DNA of 30,635 nucleotides from a virus. Numbering within the stretch: position 1 is the stretch's first letter; the number at the start of each line of letters is the position of its first letter. The notes below the pieces were generated by a model. It searched no databases. It saw only the letters and a list, made by a program, of their open reading frames with translations, and was not told the DNA's origin. Below, one piece after another: positions 7,374 through 14,857 of the stretch. A program made the translations under genes and the position numbers. Location of the stretch: IMG/VR virus record IMGVR_UViG_3300046167_000279, positions 1 to 30,635 of that record, one strand, 5' to 3'.

Positions 7374-8468
7374 ATGACAGATGAATCACAAGAGGCCAAC
7401 GCTACAGCCGAAACAGAAGAAGTAGTGACAGATCAATCCGAGCCAATGACGCTTGAACAAATTCGTTCAAACAGACTAGCTAGGATGTCTCCACAAACCG
7501 AGGAGACCACAGAGGCAGTTGAAGAAACTGAGGATGCAGAGGAGATCATAGAAGATGATGAGCCACAAGCTACCGAAGATTTAACTGAAGAAGTAGAATC
7601 CGAAGAAGATGGAGAGAATGTTCTTTCACAGATTGATTGGGATGCTCTTGATGACGAATCTAAAGCAGGAATAGCTGAACAAGCTATTGAGACCCTACCA
7701 ACAGAACAGCTAGCTGAGCTAGCTAAGAAGATGGGTAGTGGCTCTGGAAAGCGAATAGGTGAGTTAACTGGGCAGATCAGAGAATTAAAAAACCAGATTG
7801 AAGCCAAGGATAAAGCTCTAAAGGAAGGTTTAGAAGCACTTGTACCTACGACTAACTCTTTTGCGAATGTAGAAACAGAAGATCAACTAACAGAAACTTC
7901 GCAAAAAATAAGGGAAGAGATCAAGTATTACCAAAGGTGGTTAGCTGGAGAAGATGATTATTATCAAAGTAATGGACAAGAATACAGTCGTTCTGATATA
8001 GTAAAGTATGTTGAGTCACTTCAAGATCAATATGATGATGTTCCTAAACAAAAGGAATACATTAGATCGCTTGAGAAGTCACGACAAGAAGCAGATGAGC
8101 TACAGAAGAAAGCAGACAAAGAGTTTTCTTGGATTACAGATGATGAAGCTAAAGCATCTAAAATATATGGAGAGCTAGTATCTTCGCCAGATATGGCAGT
8201 AATAGAAAAAATAGCCCCATCATTAGGATCAAAGTTAAAGTATCATCTTTTACACACAGCTAATAGTATGGCAGGAATGACCATACAGCCTAGTAAGAAA
8301 ATAACTTTACCACGGAGATCACCTAATTCAGTCATTGATTCCACAGGATCTGCTAGTCCAAAAGACAGAGGCAACATCCAAATTAAGAAATTGAGAGAAC
8401 AAGCCATGCAAGGCAACTTGGATTCAGCAAGAAAACTAAGGACTTTGCAAATTAAAAATCGTAAATAA
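7374..8468 (+). CDS. Probable capsid scaffolding protein
   Basis: This 364-residue protein lies directly before the major capsid gene, the standard scaffold position. Residues 1-110 are very acidic and low complexity (many Glu, Thr and Asp). Residues about 125-150 (IGELTGQIRELKNQIEAKDK) and 180-250 are predicted coiled coil. The C-terminus is basic (KKLREQAMQG onward, ending QIKNRK). An acidic body with coiled coils and a basic C-terminal capsid-binding end is typical of P22- and T7-type scaffolds. No protease motif is visible. It probably fills the procapsid and leaves when DNA enters. Confidence 0.82.
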   Translation: MTDESQEANATAETEEVVTDQSEPMTLEQIRSNRLARMSPQTEETTEAVEETEDAEEIIEDDEPQATEDLTEEVESEEDGENVLSQIDWDALDDESKAGIAEQAIETLPTEQLAELAKKMGSGSGKRIGELTGQIRELKNQIEAKDKALKEGLEALVPTTNSFANVETEDQLTETSQKIREEIKYYQRWLAGEDDYYQSNGQEYSRSDIVKYVESLQDQYDDVPKQKEYIRSLEKSRQEADELQKKADKEFSWITDDEAKASKIYGELVSSPDMAVIEKIAPSLGSKLKYHLLHTANSMAGMTIQPSKKITLPRRSPNSVIDSTGSASPKDRGNIQIKKLREQAMQGNLDSARKLRTLQIKNRK

Positions 8469-8498
8469 AATTAATCTCAAAAATAGAAAGTAAATACA

Positions 8499-9533
8499 AT
8501 GGCAGGAACATTTGACTCCTCATTTAACACAAACTCTAACGCAGGTAACAGAGAGCAATTGCTTGACCTTACTACTGTGTTATCCCCTCGCCAAGCCCCC
8601 GTTTATGGCTTGTTACCAAAATCAAAGGCAACTGCCGATCTAGTAGAATGGACAGTTGATGACTTAGCAACACCAGCAGATAACGCTGTTATTGAAGGTG
8701 CTGACTTAACATTCGGTACTGGTGCTACTGATTCAGAAGCTCAGAAGTTCGGTTCTCTAAAACGCTTAGACAATCGCCTTCAGCACTTCCGTAAAACATT
8801 CATGGTTACTAAGAAACAAGAAGTTCTTGATTCTGTTACACCTGTAAAATTACAGCAAGCAGAAGAAAAAGCTACTTCAGAGTTACTTCGTGACATTGAA
8901 AAAGCTATCTGCTCTGACCAAGGTTCTGTAGTAGGAACTGGTTCTACAGCTGGTAAACTTCGTGGATTAGGAAAATGGATCACAAACGATTCTGCAATCG
9001 GTGATGCATCTACTGAGCTTGGAGATTTCAAAACTCCATCAGCTAGTATCCATGGATTAGACCATGGTACAACAGATGGTGCTACAACTGGTGATCTTAC
9101 TGAAGGTGAGTTCGCAGGCATCCTTGCTTCTATCTTCAATGAAACTGGAGAAATGCAAGACTTGCACTTAGTTGCTGACACTGCTCTTCGTAACCACATT
9201 GTTGACGAGTTCACTCGTACAAATGGTTCATCAACAGCAGTTCGTTACAACCAAGACAGTGGTGCAGTTGTTGAGTACAATGTTGAAATGTTCAATGGCC
9301 CATTTGGAGTTGTTAAGATCTTAACAGCTAATCCAAAATGTATGCCTGGTTCTAACAATGATCGTGGATACTTACTTGATCCATCATTGCTTGGATGGGC
9401 AGAGGCTCTACCAACTGGTTCTACAATGTTAGAAGACCAAGGTGGTGGCCCTCGTGGTTACATTGATTCAATGGGTACTCTTATCTGCCGTGGGCCAAAA
9501 GGTCTTGGTAAGATTACAGAGATTGCTGACTAA
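8499..9533 (+). CDS. Major capsid protein, SU10/DUF5309 type
   Basis: This 344-residue protein forms the head shell and should have the HK97 fold. The N-terminal part matches the pattern of the DUF5309/SU10 capsid family as I know it: NREQLLDLTTVLSPRQAPVY, a WTVDDLATPADNAVIEGAD stretch, then FRKTFMVTKKQEVLDSV and ATSELLRDIEKAI. The codons differ from most neighbours, with more CGT, CTT and GTT, as expected for the most highly expressed gene. It follows scaffold by 30 A-rich bases and is followed by a strong terminator. Confidence 0.93.
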   Translation: MAGTFDSSFNTNSNAGNREQLLDLTTVLSPRQAPVYGLLPKSKATADLVEWTVDDLATPADNAVIEGADLTFGTGATDSEAQKFGSLKRLDNRLQHFRKTFMVTKKQEVLDSVTPVKLQQAEEKATSELLRDIEKAICSDQGSVVGTGSTAGKLRGLGKWITNDSAIGDASTELGDFKTPSASIHGLDHGTTDGATTGDLTEGEFAGILASIFNETGEMQDLHLVADTALRNHIVDEFTRTNGSSTAVRYNQDSGAVVEYNVEMFNGPFGVVKILTANPKCMPGSNNDRGYLLDPSLLGWAEALPTGSTMLEDQGGGPRGYIDSMGTLICRGPKGLGKITEIAD

Positions 9534-9547
9534 TCTTATATCTGGAC

Positions 9548-9577
9548 GGGGGCGAAAGCCCCCTCCTTTTATTTTTT
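9548..9577 (+). terminator. Intrinsic terminator after the capsid gene
   Basis: A perfect GGGGGC-GAAA-GCCCCC hairpin (9548-9563) with a stable GNRA tetraloop is followed by a T-rich tract TCCTTTTATTTTTT. It lies 14 bases after the capsid stop codon and ends 4 bases before the next start codon. It would set high capsid expression apart from reduced read-through into the adaptor and tail genes. Confidence 0.92.
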
Positions 9578-9581
9578 AATT

Positions 9582-9890
9582 ATGTCACGAGAAGTAACAC
9601 AACAAGATATAGAGTTAGCTCAAGAGAAAATGCTACGAGCTAAACATCAACGCATATTTAACGCTCAGTCAGAGGGACAGCGTATGGCATTAGCTAGACA
9701 ATCAGCTAACCGATATAAAGATTGTGGAACACACAAAATCTTAGGACAACACATTGGATCAGTTCCAATGCACGAATTTTATATGCTTCGTAAGAAGTAT
9801 GGAAACGAATGTTTTAATGAGCAAGACTTCTTAAAATATTTAAATAATAAAGTACTAAGGCCAAACGGGATGGCTCATAATAAACTATAA
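9582..9890 (+). CDS. Unknown protein between capsid and adaptor
   Basis: This 102-residue mostly helical, basic protein starts 4 bases after the capsid terminator and has no clear Shine-Dalgarno, because the terminator T-tract occupies that place. Its stop overlaps the next start (TAATG). It has a helical N-terminus (QQDIELAQEKMLRAKHQRIF) and a central segment with Cys and several His. I recognise no family. The place between capsid and adaptor fits a head-completion protein or minor head component, by position only. Confidence 0.7.
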   Translation: MSREVTQQDIELAQEKMLRAKHQRIFNAQSEGQRMALARQSANRYKDCGTHKILGQHIGSVPMHEFYMLRKKYGNECFNEQDFLKYLNNKVLRPNGMAHNKL

Positions 9891-10810
9891 TGGCTGTAAA
9901 AAACGGAACATTCAAAGAATTATATGAATTAACATTTGCGTTAATAGGAAGAAACTATGTTACTACTGTAACTAATGATGCATTTGATTCATCTCAATTT
10001 GCTAGATTGGTATCATTATTTAATCAAGGTGCTATACAGGCTTACAGAGCATCAAACTATTGGGAAAGATATATTGTAATAGGACAGCCTAGAACACTTA
10101 CCAGTGACTTGTTTGAAGAGTCAGAGGATTCATTTCATGTAAGAGGTGCTGGTACAACAGAAGCTAATGGATTATATGTTCGCAATGGATCATATACTAA
10201 CAAGGCTAAGTATACTCTGTTTGAATCAGATGGAACAACTGAATTATATCATTTAAGGCATCATTCTAGTAATACTTGGGAGATCGTAACAGCTAGTGGA
10301 ACTCAATTATATACACAATCTGGAACAGGTAGCCATCCTGTAGAAGTAGGTTGGGTAACCCAGTCAGCTGGAACTAGTCCTGCTCCATTATCTACTGATC
10401 TATCTAATATAGATACAGTATTAAGGGTACACAAACAAGAGCCATATTCTGGGTCAACAGCTACTGAACTAGAGTTTTTTAGCCAAGGAGATAGATATAA
10501 GGTAATGAGTGCTGGATCTGGAGACGAAGTATATGTTACATATAAGAAAGAATATACTCCTGGTTTTGGTGTTACAACAGGAGATGATGACGATGTACCT
10601 GCTGAGTTCTTACCATACATAGCTCACTATACAGCGTATACTTGGCAGAGAAGCGTTGAACAGAATGCTTCAGAAAATAACTTTGCGTTATCATTAGGCA
10701 TAGTAAATCAAGTACTTGAAAATGAGTTAGCTAAGATAGATGACCAGAATGTTTTCAACAGTATTGGTAAAAAATTTAAAACATATAGAAACACTTCAAC
10801 ATTAATATAA
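9890..10810 (+). CDS. Probable head-tail adaptor (connector) protein
   Basis: This 306-residue protein has a helical N-terminus (FKELYELTFALIGRNY) and a helical C-terminal region with the pattern VPAEFLPYIAHYTAYTWQRS, followed by a long helix, like connector proteins that dock under the portal. Between them, at about residues 78-160, sits a beta-rich insertion with the phrase HVRGAGTTEANGLYVRNGSY, a small domain type I recall from many phage tail and virion proteins. Following the capsid gene fits a portal-tail adaptor. The exact tail step is inferred. Confidence 0.7.
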   Translation: MAVKNGTFKELYELTFALIGRNYVTTVTNDAFDSSQFARLVSLFNQGAIQAYRASNYWERYIVIGQPRTLTSDLFEESEDSFHVRGAGTTEANGLYVRNGSYTNKAKYTLFESDGTTELYHLRHHSSNTWEIVTASGTQLYTQSGTGSHPVEVGWVTQSAGTSPAPLSTDLSNIDTVLRVHKQEPYSGSTATELEFFSQGDRYKVMSAGSGDEVYVTYKKEYTPGFGVTTGDDDDVPAEFLPYIAHYTAYTWQRSVEQNASENNFALSLGIVNQVLENELAKIDDQNVFNSIGKKFKTYRNTSTLI

Positions 10811-10812
10811 TT

Positions 10813-11073
10813 ATGGGATCACCTGCATATACAGAACAGAGTCTCGGTAAAAGAGGATCAAAAGTAATCAACTCAGCAGACGGAGCTACTACAGGTAAAT
10901 TCGTCTCATTGGTAGTAGGGCCAGGAGGTGCAACATTATCAGCTATTACAATAGGTAATAAAGATAATGCATCTCGTTTAGCTAGCATTAGCTTGCCTGC
11001 TGGTTACACTACTTACGGAAATATTACATCCGTAACAGTATCATCTGGAATCGTAGAAGTTTATAACTCCTAA
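10813..11073 (+). CDS. Small beta-rich virion protein candidate
   Basis: This 86-residue protein is rich in Gly, Ser, Thr and Val in alternating patterns (GATTGKFVSLVVGPGGATLS and YTTYGNITSVTVSSGIVEVY), typical of a single beta sandwich or barrel. Its stop overlaps the start of the large fibre-like gene (TAATG). Similar short proteins are found near tail genes of marine phages in my recollection, without known function. A capsid decoration or tail accessory protein is the most likely role. Confidence 0.65.
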   Translation: MGSPAYTEQSLGKRGSKVINSADGATTGKFVSLVVGPGGATLSAITIGNKDNASRLASISLPAGYTTYGNITSVTVSSGIVEVYNS

Positions 11074-13805
11074 TGGATGTAAATAACCAGGGCTTAAATT
11101 TACCTAGCAACCTGCAAAACTTAGATGTTCGTTCTGAGCTACTAAGTACAGAGGTAGGTTCTGGAGCTAGCTGTGCGTACAGTTTGCGTGATCTGACTGG
11201 AAATAACTTAAATTCCGTAAGAGTTCGCAGAACTCCATATGATGACACTAATACAATAGACGATGAAACAAATTTTGCCTGTCAAGCAGTTCAAGCAGGA
11301 GAGGTAGAAGATTGGGTAAACGGTAAATTAGAGTATACAGCACTAGGTGATATTGCTACTGCTAGGTCTTTACATAGCCTCAGAAAGATTAGGTCTGGTT
11401 ATAATGGTAATGCTCTTCGTATTCGTAGAATAGACAATACTGAAGTAGATGTAGCTTTTGATTCAGAAGGAAAAGTAAGCACTAGCTCAAGTATTACTAA
11501 TATAACAAGTGGTGATGTAGACGATACAGCTGAAACTACATTAGGTAATTTCTTACAAGGTGAAGCTAATGTTAGAGCATTGTTTAACTCTTCAGCTTAC
11601 TTTCCAACTGATAGCGATTACTTTAGTTTAGGTAGTGGCATTACACTTAGTGGAGCATTTACTATTTCTTACGATGTAGTGTTTACTGGTTCGTTCGGTA
11701 CTAATACAAGTAGAATATTCCAAGATGATGCTGGTAATGATTTATTAACTTTTACTGCATCTGATGTTTGTAAGTTTAGAGTAGGTACTACAGTAAGAAC
11801 AATGCCAGCTTTATCTACTTTACTACAACTAGGTAGAAAATATAGTATGATTTTTGCTAGAGATGGTAGTGGAGTATATACACTAACTGTTGACGGAGTT
11901 GTTTTAAGTACAACTAGTGCTACAGATACAAATGATTTCTTTATACAAAGGATAGGATTTAGAAACAGAGGTTCTATCAGTAATATAAATATAAATAGTG
12001 GTCAGCACATATATGCTGGTGATGGTGCAGAAAACTCTAATTGGTTAGATACTGGAAGTGGCACTACAACGAATGCTACTAAAGTTGGTACTCCAGTAGC
12101 ATTTACTGGTCAAGGTATGGATTCTTTTGTTCACACTTGGTATAACCAATCTGGTGCAACAACTGGAGCAACACAAAATTCTGCTCAAAGACAACCTAAG
12201 ATAGCAACTAATGGTACAGTATTAGACCATATATTATTTGAGGGTAGTGGTACAGTTTCAACACCAGCCTCTACAGACCAATACTTAGTAGATACATCAA
12301 TTAATTTTAACGATGCTCTTACATTAGGATGTGTATCAGATAGATTGGATACTACTGGGAATGGAATGTATCCAGTATCTGTGAGCAGACAATCAGCAGT
12401 TAATAGATTTTTTGGTATACAGGAAGCATCTAGTTCATCTGTATTTATTACAAGAAACTCTACATCTGTTTCTCATTCAGTAGATAACACTAGTGAATTA
12501 AAAAGATTTACTATAGGTAGAGTAGGTTCTAACTCTGAGACAGATGCTGAGATTTCTATTTTTGGAAGAGCATTTGGAAATAACAATGGATCAGATTGGG
12601 GAAATGTAATATATACATCTAACCAAAACTCTTTTGTTATAGGTGCTTTGGGATTAGCAAATGATACTGGTGGTGTAGCTACTGGAACAGCTACATTCCA
12701 GGGTAAGATATATGAAACATTTGCATACCAGACAGATGAAAAGGATGAGTTATTTAAGATAGCATCTAATGTAAATAACTATTATGGTTTGTACGATGAT
12801 GCGAATGATATGGCGGAAGCATTTAGAGCTACAGCTGGAACATTAACTAACGAAAGTAAAGATGGATTTGATTTAGCTCTAGGAACACCAACGGCTTATG
12901 TTGGATTTGAATTTAATGAAAAAATAGCTAATGGGGATTCAGTATTTATTTCTTTTAACTTAGATTTAACTGGAGGTAGTGGAGGAGATGCTACACCTAT
13001 AATAAGGTTGACTAAAACCACATTAGATGGAACTGATAGTTCAAACTTCATAAATCCAAGTGACTTATCTCAAGGATTTAACTCATTTGAATTAACTTCA
13101 AGTGATAATGATGCAAAGTTTTTTTCAATAAGTGAAGGAAATTCTAATGTAAATATTTCTATATCTGACTTCAAGGTATCTCGCATATCTCGTAATGGTT
13201 TCGTGCAAACTTGGTACGACCAAAGTGGTAGTAATAATAATGCTAGGCAAAATAATGCCAACACACAACCACACATAGTAAAAAATGGTGGAATGACTAA
13301 ACTTAAAAATGGAAACCCAGCAATTTTTGGAAGTCGTAATACTAGCTCTAAAAATAAACAATTAGTAATGAATAGTGCTGTAGCTGAACCTACAACAGTT
13401 TTTGCCACTTACAATATGGATAGAAGTTTTGTATTTTTGTATGGTGGGAGTGCAACTGGAGGAGCACCTACTACGGATTTAAATATAGGTGGTATTGAGC
13501 CACGCTTTACTAGTACTGACAATATGGGTAATACTACTGGTGTAGATAATACTAACGATAGTTTACTAACTTTGTTTTCAGCAGAAGTTGGGGGTACAGC
13601 AATAATGAGAAAAGATGGTATTCAAAAAGATACCTTTACAAGAACAGAATCAGAAACACTTTCTATAAAGTATATATTTAGATTTCAAAACAATAATGCG
13701 GACAAGGGTTTATATTTAGAATCATTTATTATATATAATTCTGATAAATCATCAGATTTTGTAGATATAGAAAATGACCTTAAACAAGCAAACAATATTT
13801 CATAA
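11073..13805 (+). CDS. Tail fibre or adhesin-like protein with LamG-type domains
   Basis: This 910-residue beta-rich protein carries two copies of a motif seen in phage fibres and arabinofuranosidase-B-like/concanavalin folds: HTWYNQSG...TQNSAQRQPKI (about 353-375) and QTWYDQSGSNNNARQNN...QPHI (about 711-735). Upstream is SLRKIRSGYNGNALRIRR (about 102-119). Between lies a LamG-like stretch (about 190-300) with YTLTVDGVVL. These folds bind glycans. It probably forms part of the tail that contacts the host surface. No chaperone or intramolecular peptidase domain is visible. Confidence 0.75.
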   Translation: MDVNNQGLNLPSNLQNLDVRSELLSTEVGSGASCAYSLRDLTGNNLNSVRVRRTPYDDTNTIDDETNFACQAVQAGEVEDWVNGKLEYTALGDIATARSLHSLRKIRSGYNGNALRIRRIDNTEVDVAFDSEGKVSTSSSITNITSGDVDDTAETTLGNFLQGEANVRALFNSSAYFPTDSDYFSLGSGITLSGAFTISYDVVFTGSFGTNTSRIFQDDAGNDLLTFTASDVCKFRVGTTVRTMPALSTLLQLGRKYSMIFARDGSGVYTLTVDGVVLSTTSATDTNDFFIQRIGFRNRGSISNININSGQHIYAGDGAENSNWLDTGSGTTTNATKVGTPVAFTGQGMDSFVHTWYNQSGATTGATQNSAQRQPKIATNGTVLDHILFEGSGTVSTPASTDQYLVDTSINFNDALTLGCVSDRLDTTGNGMYPVSVSRQSAVNRFFGIQEASSSSVFITRNSTSVSHSVDNTSELKRFTIGRVGSNSETDAEISIFGRAFGNNNGSDWGNVIYTSNQNSFVIGALGLANDTGGVATGTATFQGKIYETFAYQTDEKDELFKIASNVNNYYGLYDDANDMAEAFRATAGTLTNESKDGFDLALGTPTAYVGFEFNEKIANGDSVFISFNLDLTGGSGGDATPIIRLTKTTLDGTDSSNFINPSDLSQGFNSFELTSSDNDAKFFSISEGNSNVNISISDFKVSRISRNGFVQTWYDQSGSNNNARQNNANTQPHIVKNGGMTKLKNGNPAIFGSRNTSSKNKQLVMNSAVAEPTTVFATYNMDRSFVFLYGGSATGGAPTTDLNIGGIEPRFTSTDNMGNTTGVDNTNDSLLTLFSAEVGGTAIMRKDGIQKDTFTRTESETLSIKYIFRFQNNNADKGLYLESFIIYNSDKSSDFVDIENDLKQANNIS

Positions 13806-13807
13806 TT

Positions 13808-14053
13808 ATGAGCGAAGAAACAACAAACTATTTAGTATACGACACAGAGGCTGATGCAATTGAAAGAGCAGACACAGAGGGTGCTAGACGAGGCTATTCT
13901 TACCACAGAGTAGGTTCTGGTACTCGTTATCACACTTACCCACAAGTGACTGCTGACAGCAAATATGCCCTTGTTGTGGACGGATACGAACTAACAGAAG
14001 ATGAAGAGTCTTCTATTGTTACTAATGTAACATTCCCAGAGGGTGAAGAATAA
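13808..14053 (+). CDS. Small acidic conserved phage protein, function unknown
   Basis: This 81-residue protein begins two bases after the fibre stop and ends in a TAATG overlap with a membrane protein gene. It has YLVYDTEADAIERADTEGAR, a GTRYHTYPQVTADSKYALVV stretch and an acidic C-terminus (ELTEDEESS). The same general pattern is familiar from small proteins after fibre genes in marine podoviruses. It may be a fibre chaperone or minor tail protein, but nothing proves it. Confidence 0.7.
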   Translation: MSEETTNYLVYDTEADAIERADTEGARRGYSYHRVGSGTRYHTYPQVTADSKYALVVDGYELTEDEESSIVTNVTFPEGEE

Positions 14054-14214
14054 TGGAAGAGATAATAAATAGATCAACAGTAGGCTGGCTAGGTACAATA
14101 GCTAGCTTTTCATTACAGAGTGTAGATGCAATGGCTTCTATAGCAGTAGCATTAGCTACACTGGTATACATGATTGTATCTATTTATAAGATTTTAAAAG
14201 AGCTAAAGAAATGA
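14053..14214 (+). CDS. Small membrane protein, holin candidate
   Basis: This 53-residue protein starts in the previous stop (TAATG) and ends in an ATGA overlap. One clear span (residues about 26-46, ASIAVALATLVYMIVSIYKI) is followed by a basic tail (LKELKK). The weakly hydrophobic first half (VGWLGTIASFSLQ) could be a second short helix. Size, spans and basic C-terminus fit small phage holins. A second membrane protein lies two genes later. No lysis enzyme is visible in the window, so holin is a candidate only. Confidence 0.65.
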   Translation: MEEIINRSTVGWLGTIASFSLQSVDAMASIAVALATLVYMIVSIYKILKELKK

Positions 14215-14450
14215 GAAAAGAACATAAAAGTAAAAAGGGTGGTTTAACAGCCAAAGGTCGTGCTTATTTCAAACGCAAATCTGGCTCTAACTTAAAACCA
14301 CCTGTAACAGAATCAAAACCAAAAGGTAAAAGAGCTAAACGCAAAAAGTCCTTTTGTGCAAGAATGTCGGGGGTCAAAGGCCCAATGAAAGATAAAAAAG
14401 GAAGACCTACACGCAAAGCGTTGGCTCTTCGTAGATGGAAGTGCAGATAA
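14211..14450 (+). CDS. Small basic protein of the KSFCARMSG type
   Basis: This 79-residue, very Lys/Arg-rich protein has GGLTAKGRAYFKRKSGSNLK, then KSFCARMSGVKGPMKDKKGR and PTRKALALRRWKC. The two Cys and the KGRPTRK stretch (a GRP core among basic residues) are noteworthy. I recognise the pattern as a recurring small family in phage genomes without known function. It overlaps neighbours on both sides (ATGA and TAATG). With the trio at 5666-6100 it suggests a class of small DNA- or virion-binding proteins, by inference. Confidence 0.8.
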   Translation: MRKEHKSKKGGLTAKGRAYFKRKSGSNLKPPVTESKPKGKRAKRKKSFCARMSGVKGPMKDKKGRPTRKALALRRWKCR

Positions 14451-14854
14451 TGACTACTGAATTATTAGCTATGCTCGGAGGTGGAGCTTCGGGATTTATA
14501 TTCAAATTGATTGGTACAATGGTATCTAATCAGCAAGCTCTAACTGAAGGCTTAATTAAAAAACAAAAAGCATCAGACGACAGTGCTGATCGTGCTGACA
14601 AGCGTGGAGGCCCTGGTGGTGCTTGGGTACGCAGATTTATTGTAATAACTGTATTGTTTGGTGTTGTCGTAGCTCCATTTCTATTAGCTCATAGTGGCGA
14701 TGGCGTTACTGTAGCTAGCGAATATAGCAAGTGGTTTGGCCTTATAAAGGGTGTTAGCTACGAAACTTTATATGGATATGTTATACTACCAGAAATACGA
14801 ACAAGTATTATTACAATTGTATCGTTTTATTTTGGATCATCAACAGTAAAATAA
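14450..14854 (+). CDS. Membrane protein with two to three spans, possible holin
   Basis: This protein has 134 residues from the ATG at 14450, which overlaps the previous stop as TAATG. An upstream in-frame ATG at 14435 lies inside the preceding gene and is less likely. The N-terminus is hydrophobic (LAMLGGGASGFIFKLIG), a charged helix follows (KKQKASDDSADRADK), then a strong span (IVITVLFGVVVAPFLL) and a final hydrophobic segment (ITIVSFYFGSSTV). Similar proteins are common in tail regions of marine phages. Holin-like or virion membrane roles are both possible. Confidence 0.7.
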   Translation: MTTELLAMLGGGASGFIFKLIGTMVSNQQALTEGLIKKQKASDDSADRADKRGGPGGAWVRRFIVITVLFGVVVAPFLLAHSGDGVTVASEYSKWFGLIKGVSYETLYGYVILPEIRTSIITIVSFYFGSSTVK

Positions 14855-14857
14855 CAT

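Noticed and set aside
8780-9214. 144-residue open frame on the - strand
   Set aside because: It is antisense to the capsid gene, whose optimised codons leave the reverse frame open by chance.
13070-13408. 112-residue - strand frame with hydrophobic parts
   Set aside because: Antisense to the fibre gene, with no supporting start signal or context.
14435-14449. Upstream in-frame ATG for the membrane protein
   Set aside because: The ATG at 14450 makes the TAATG overlap used throughout this genome. The longer form only adds a polar extension from within the preceding gene.
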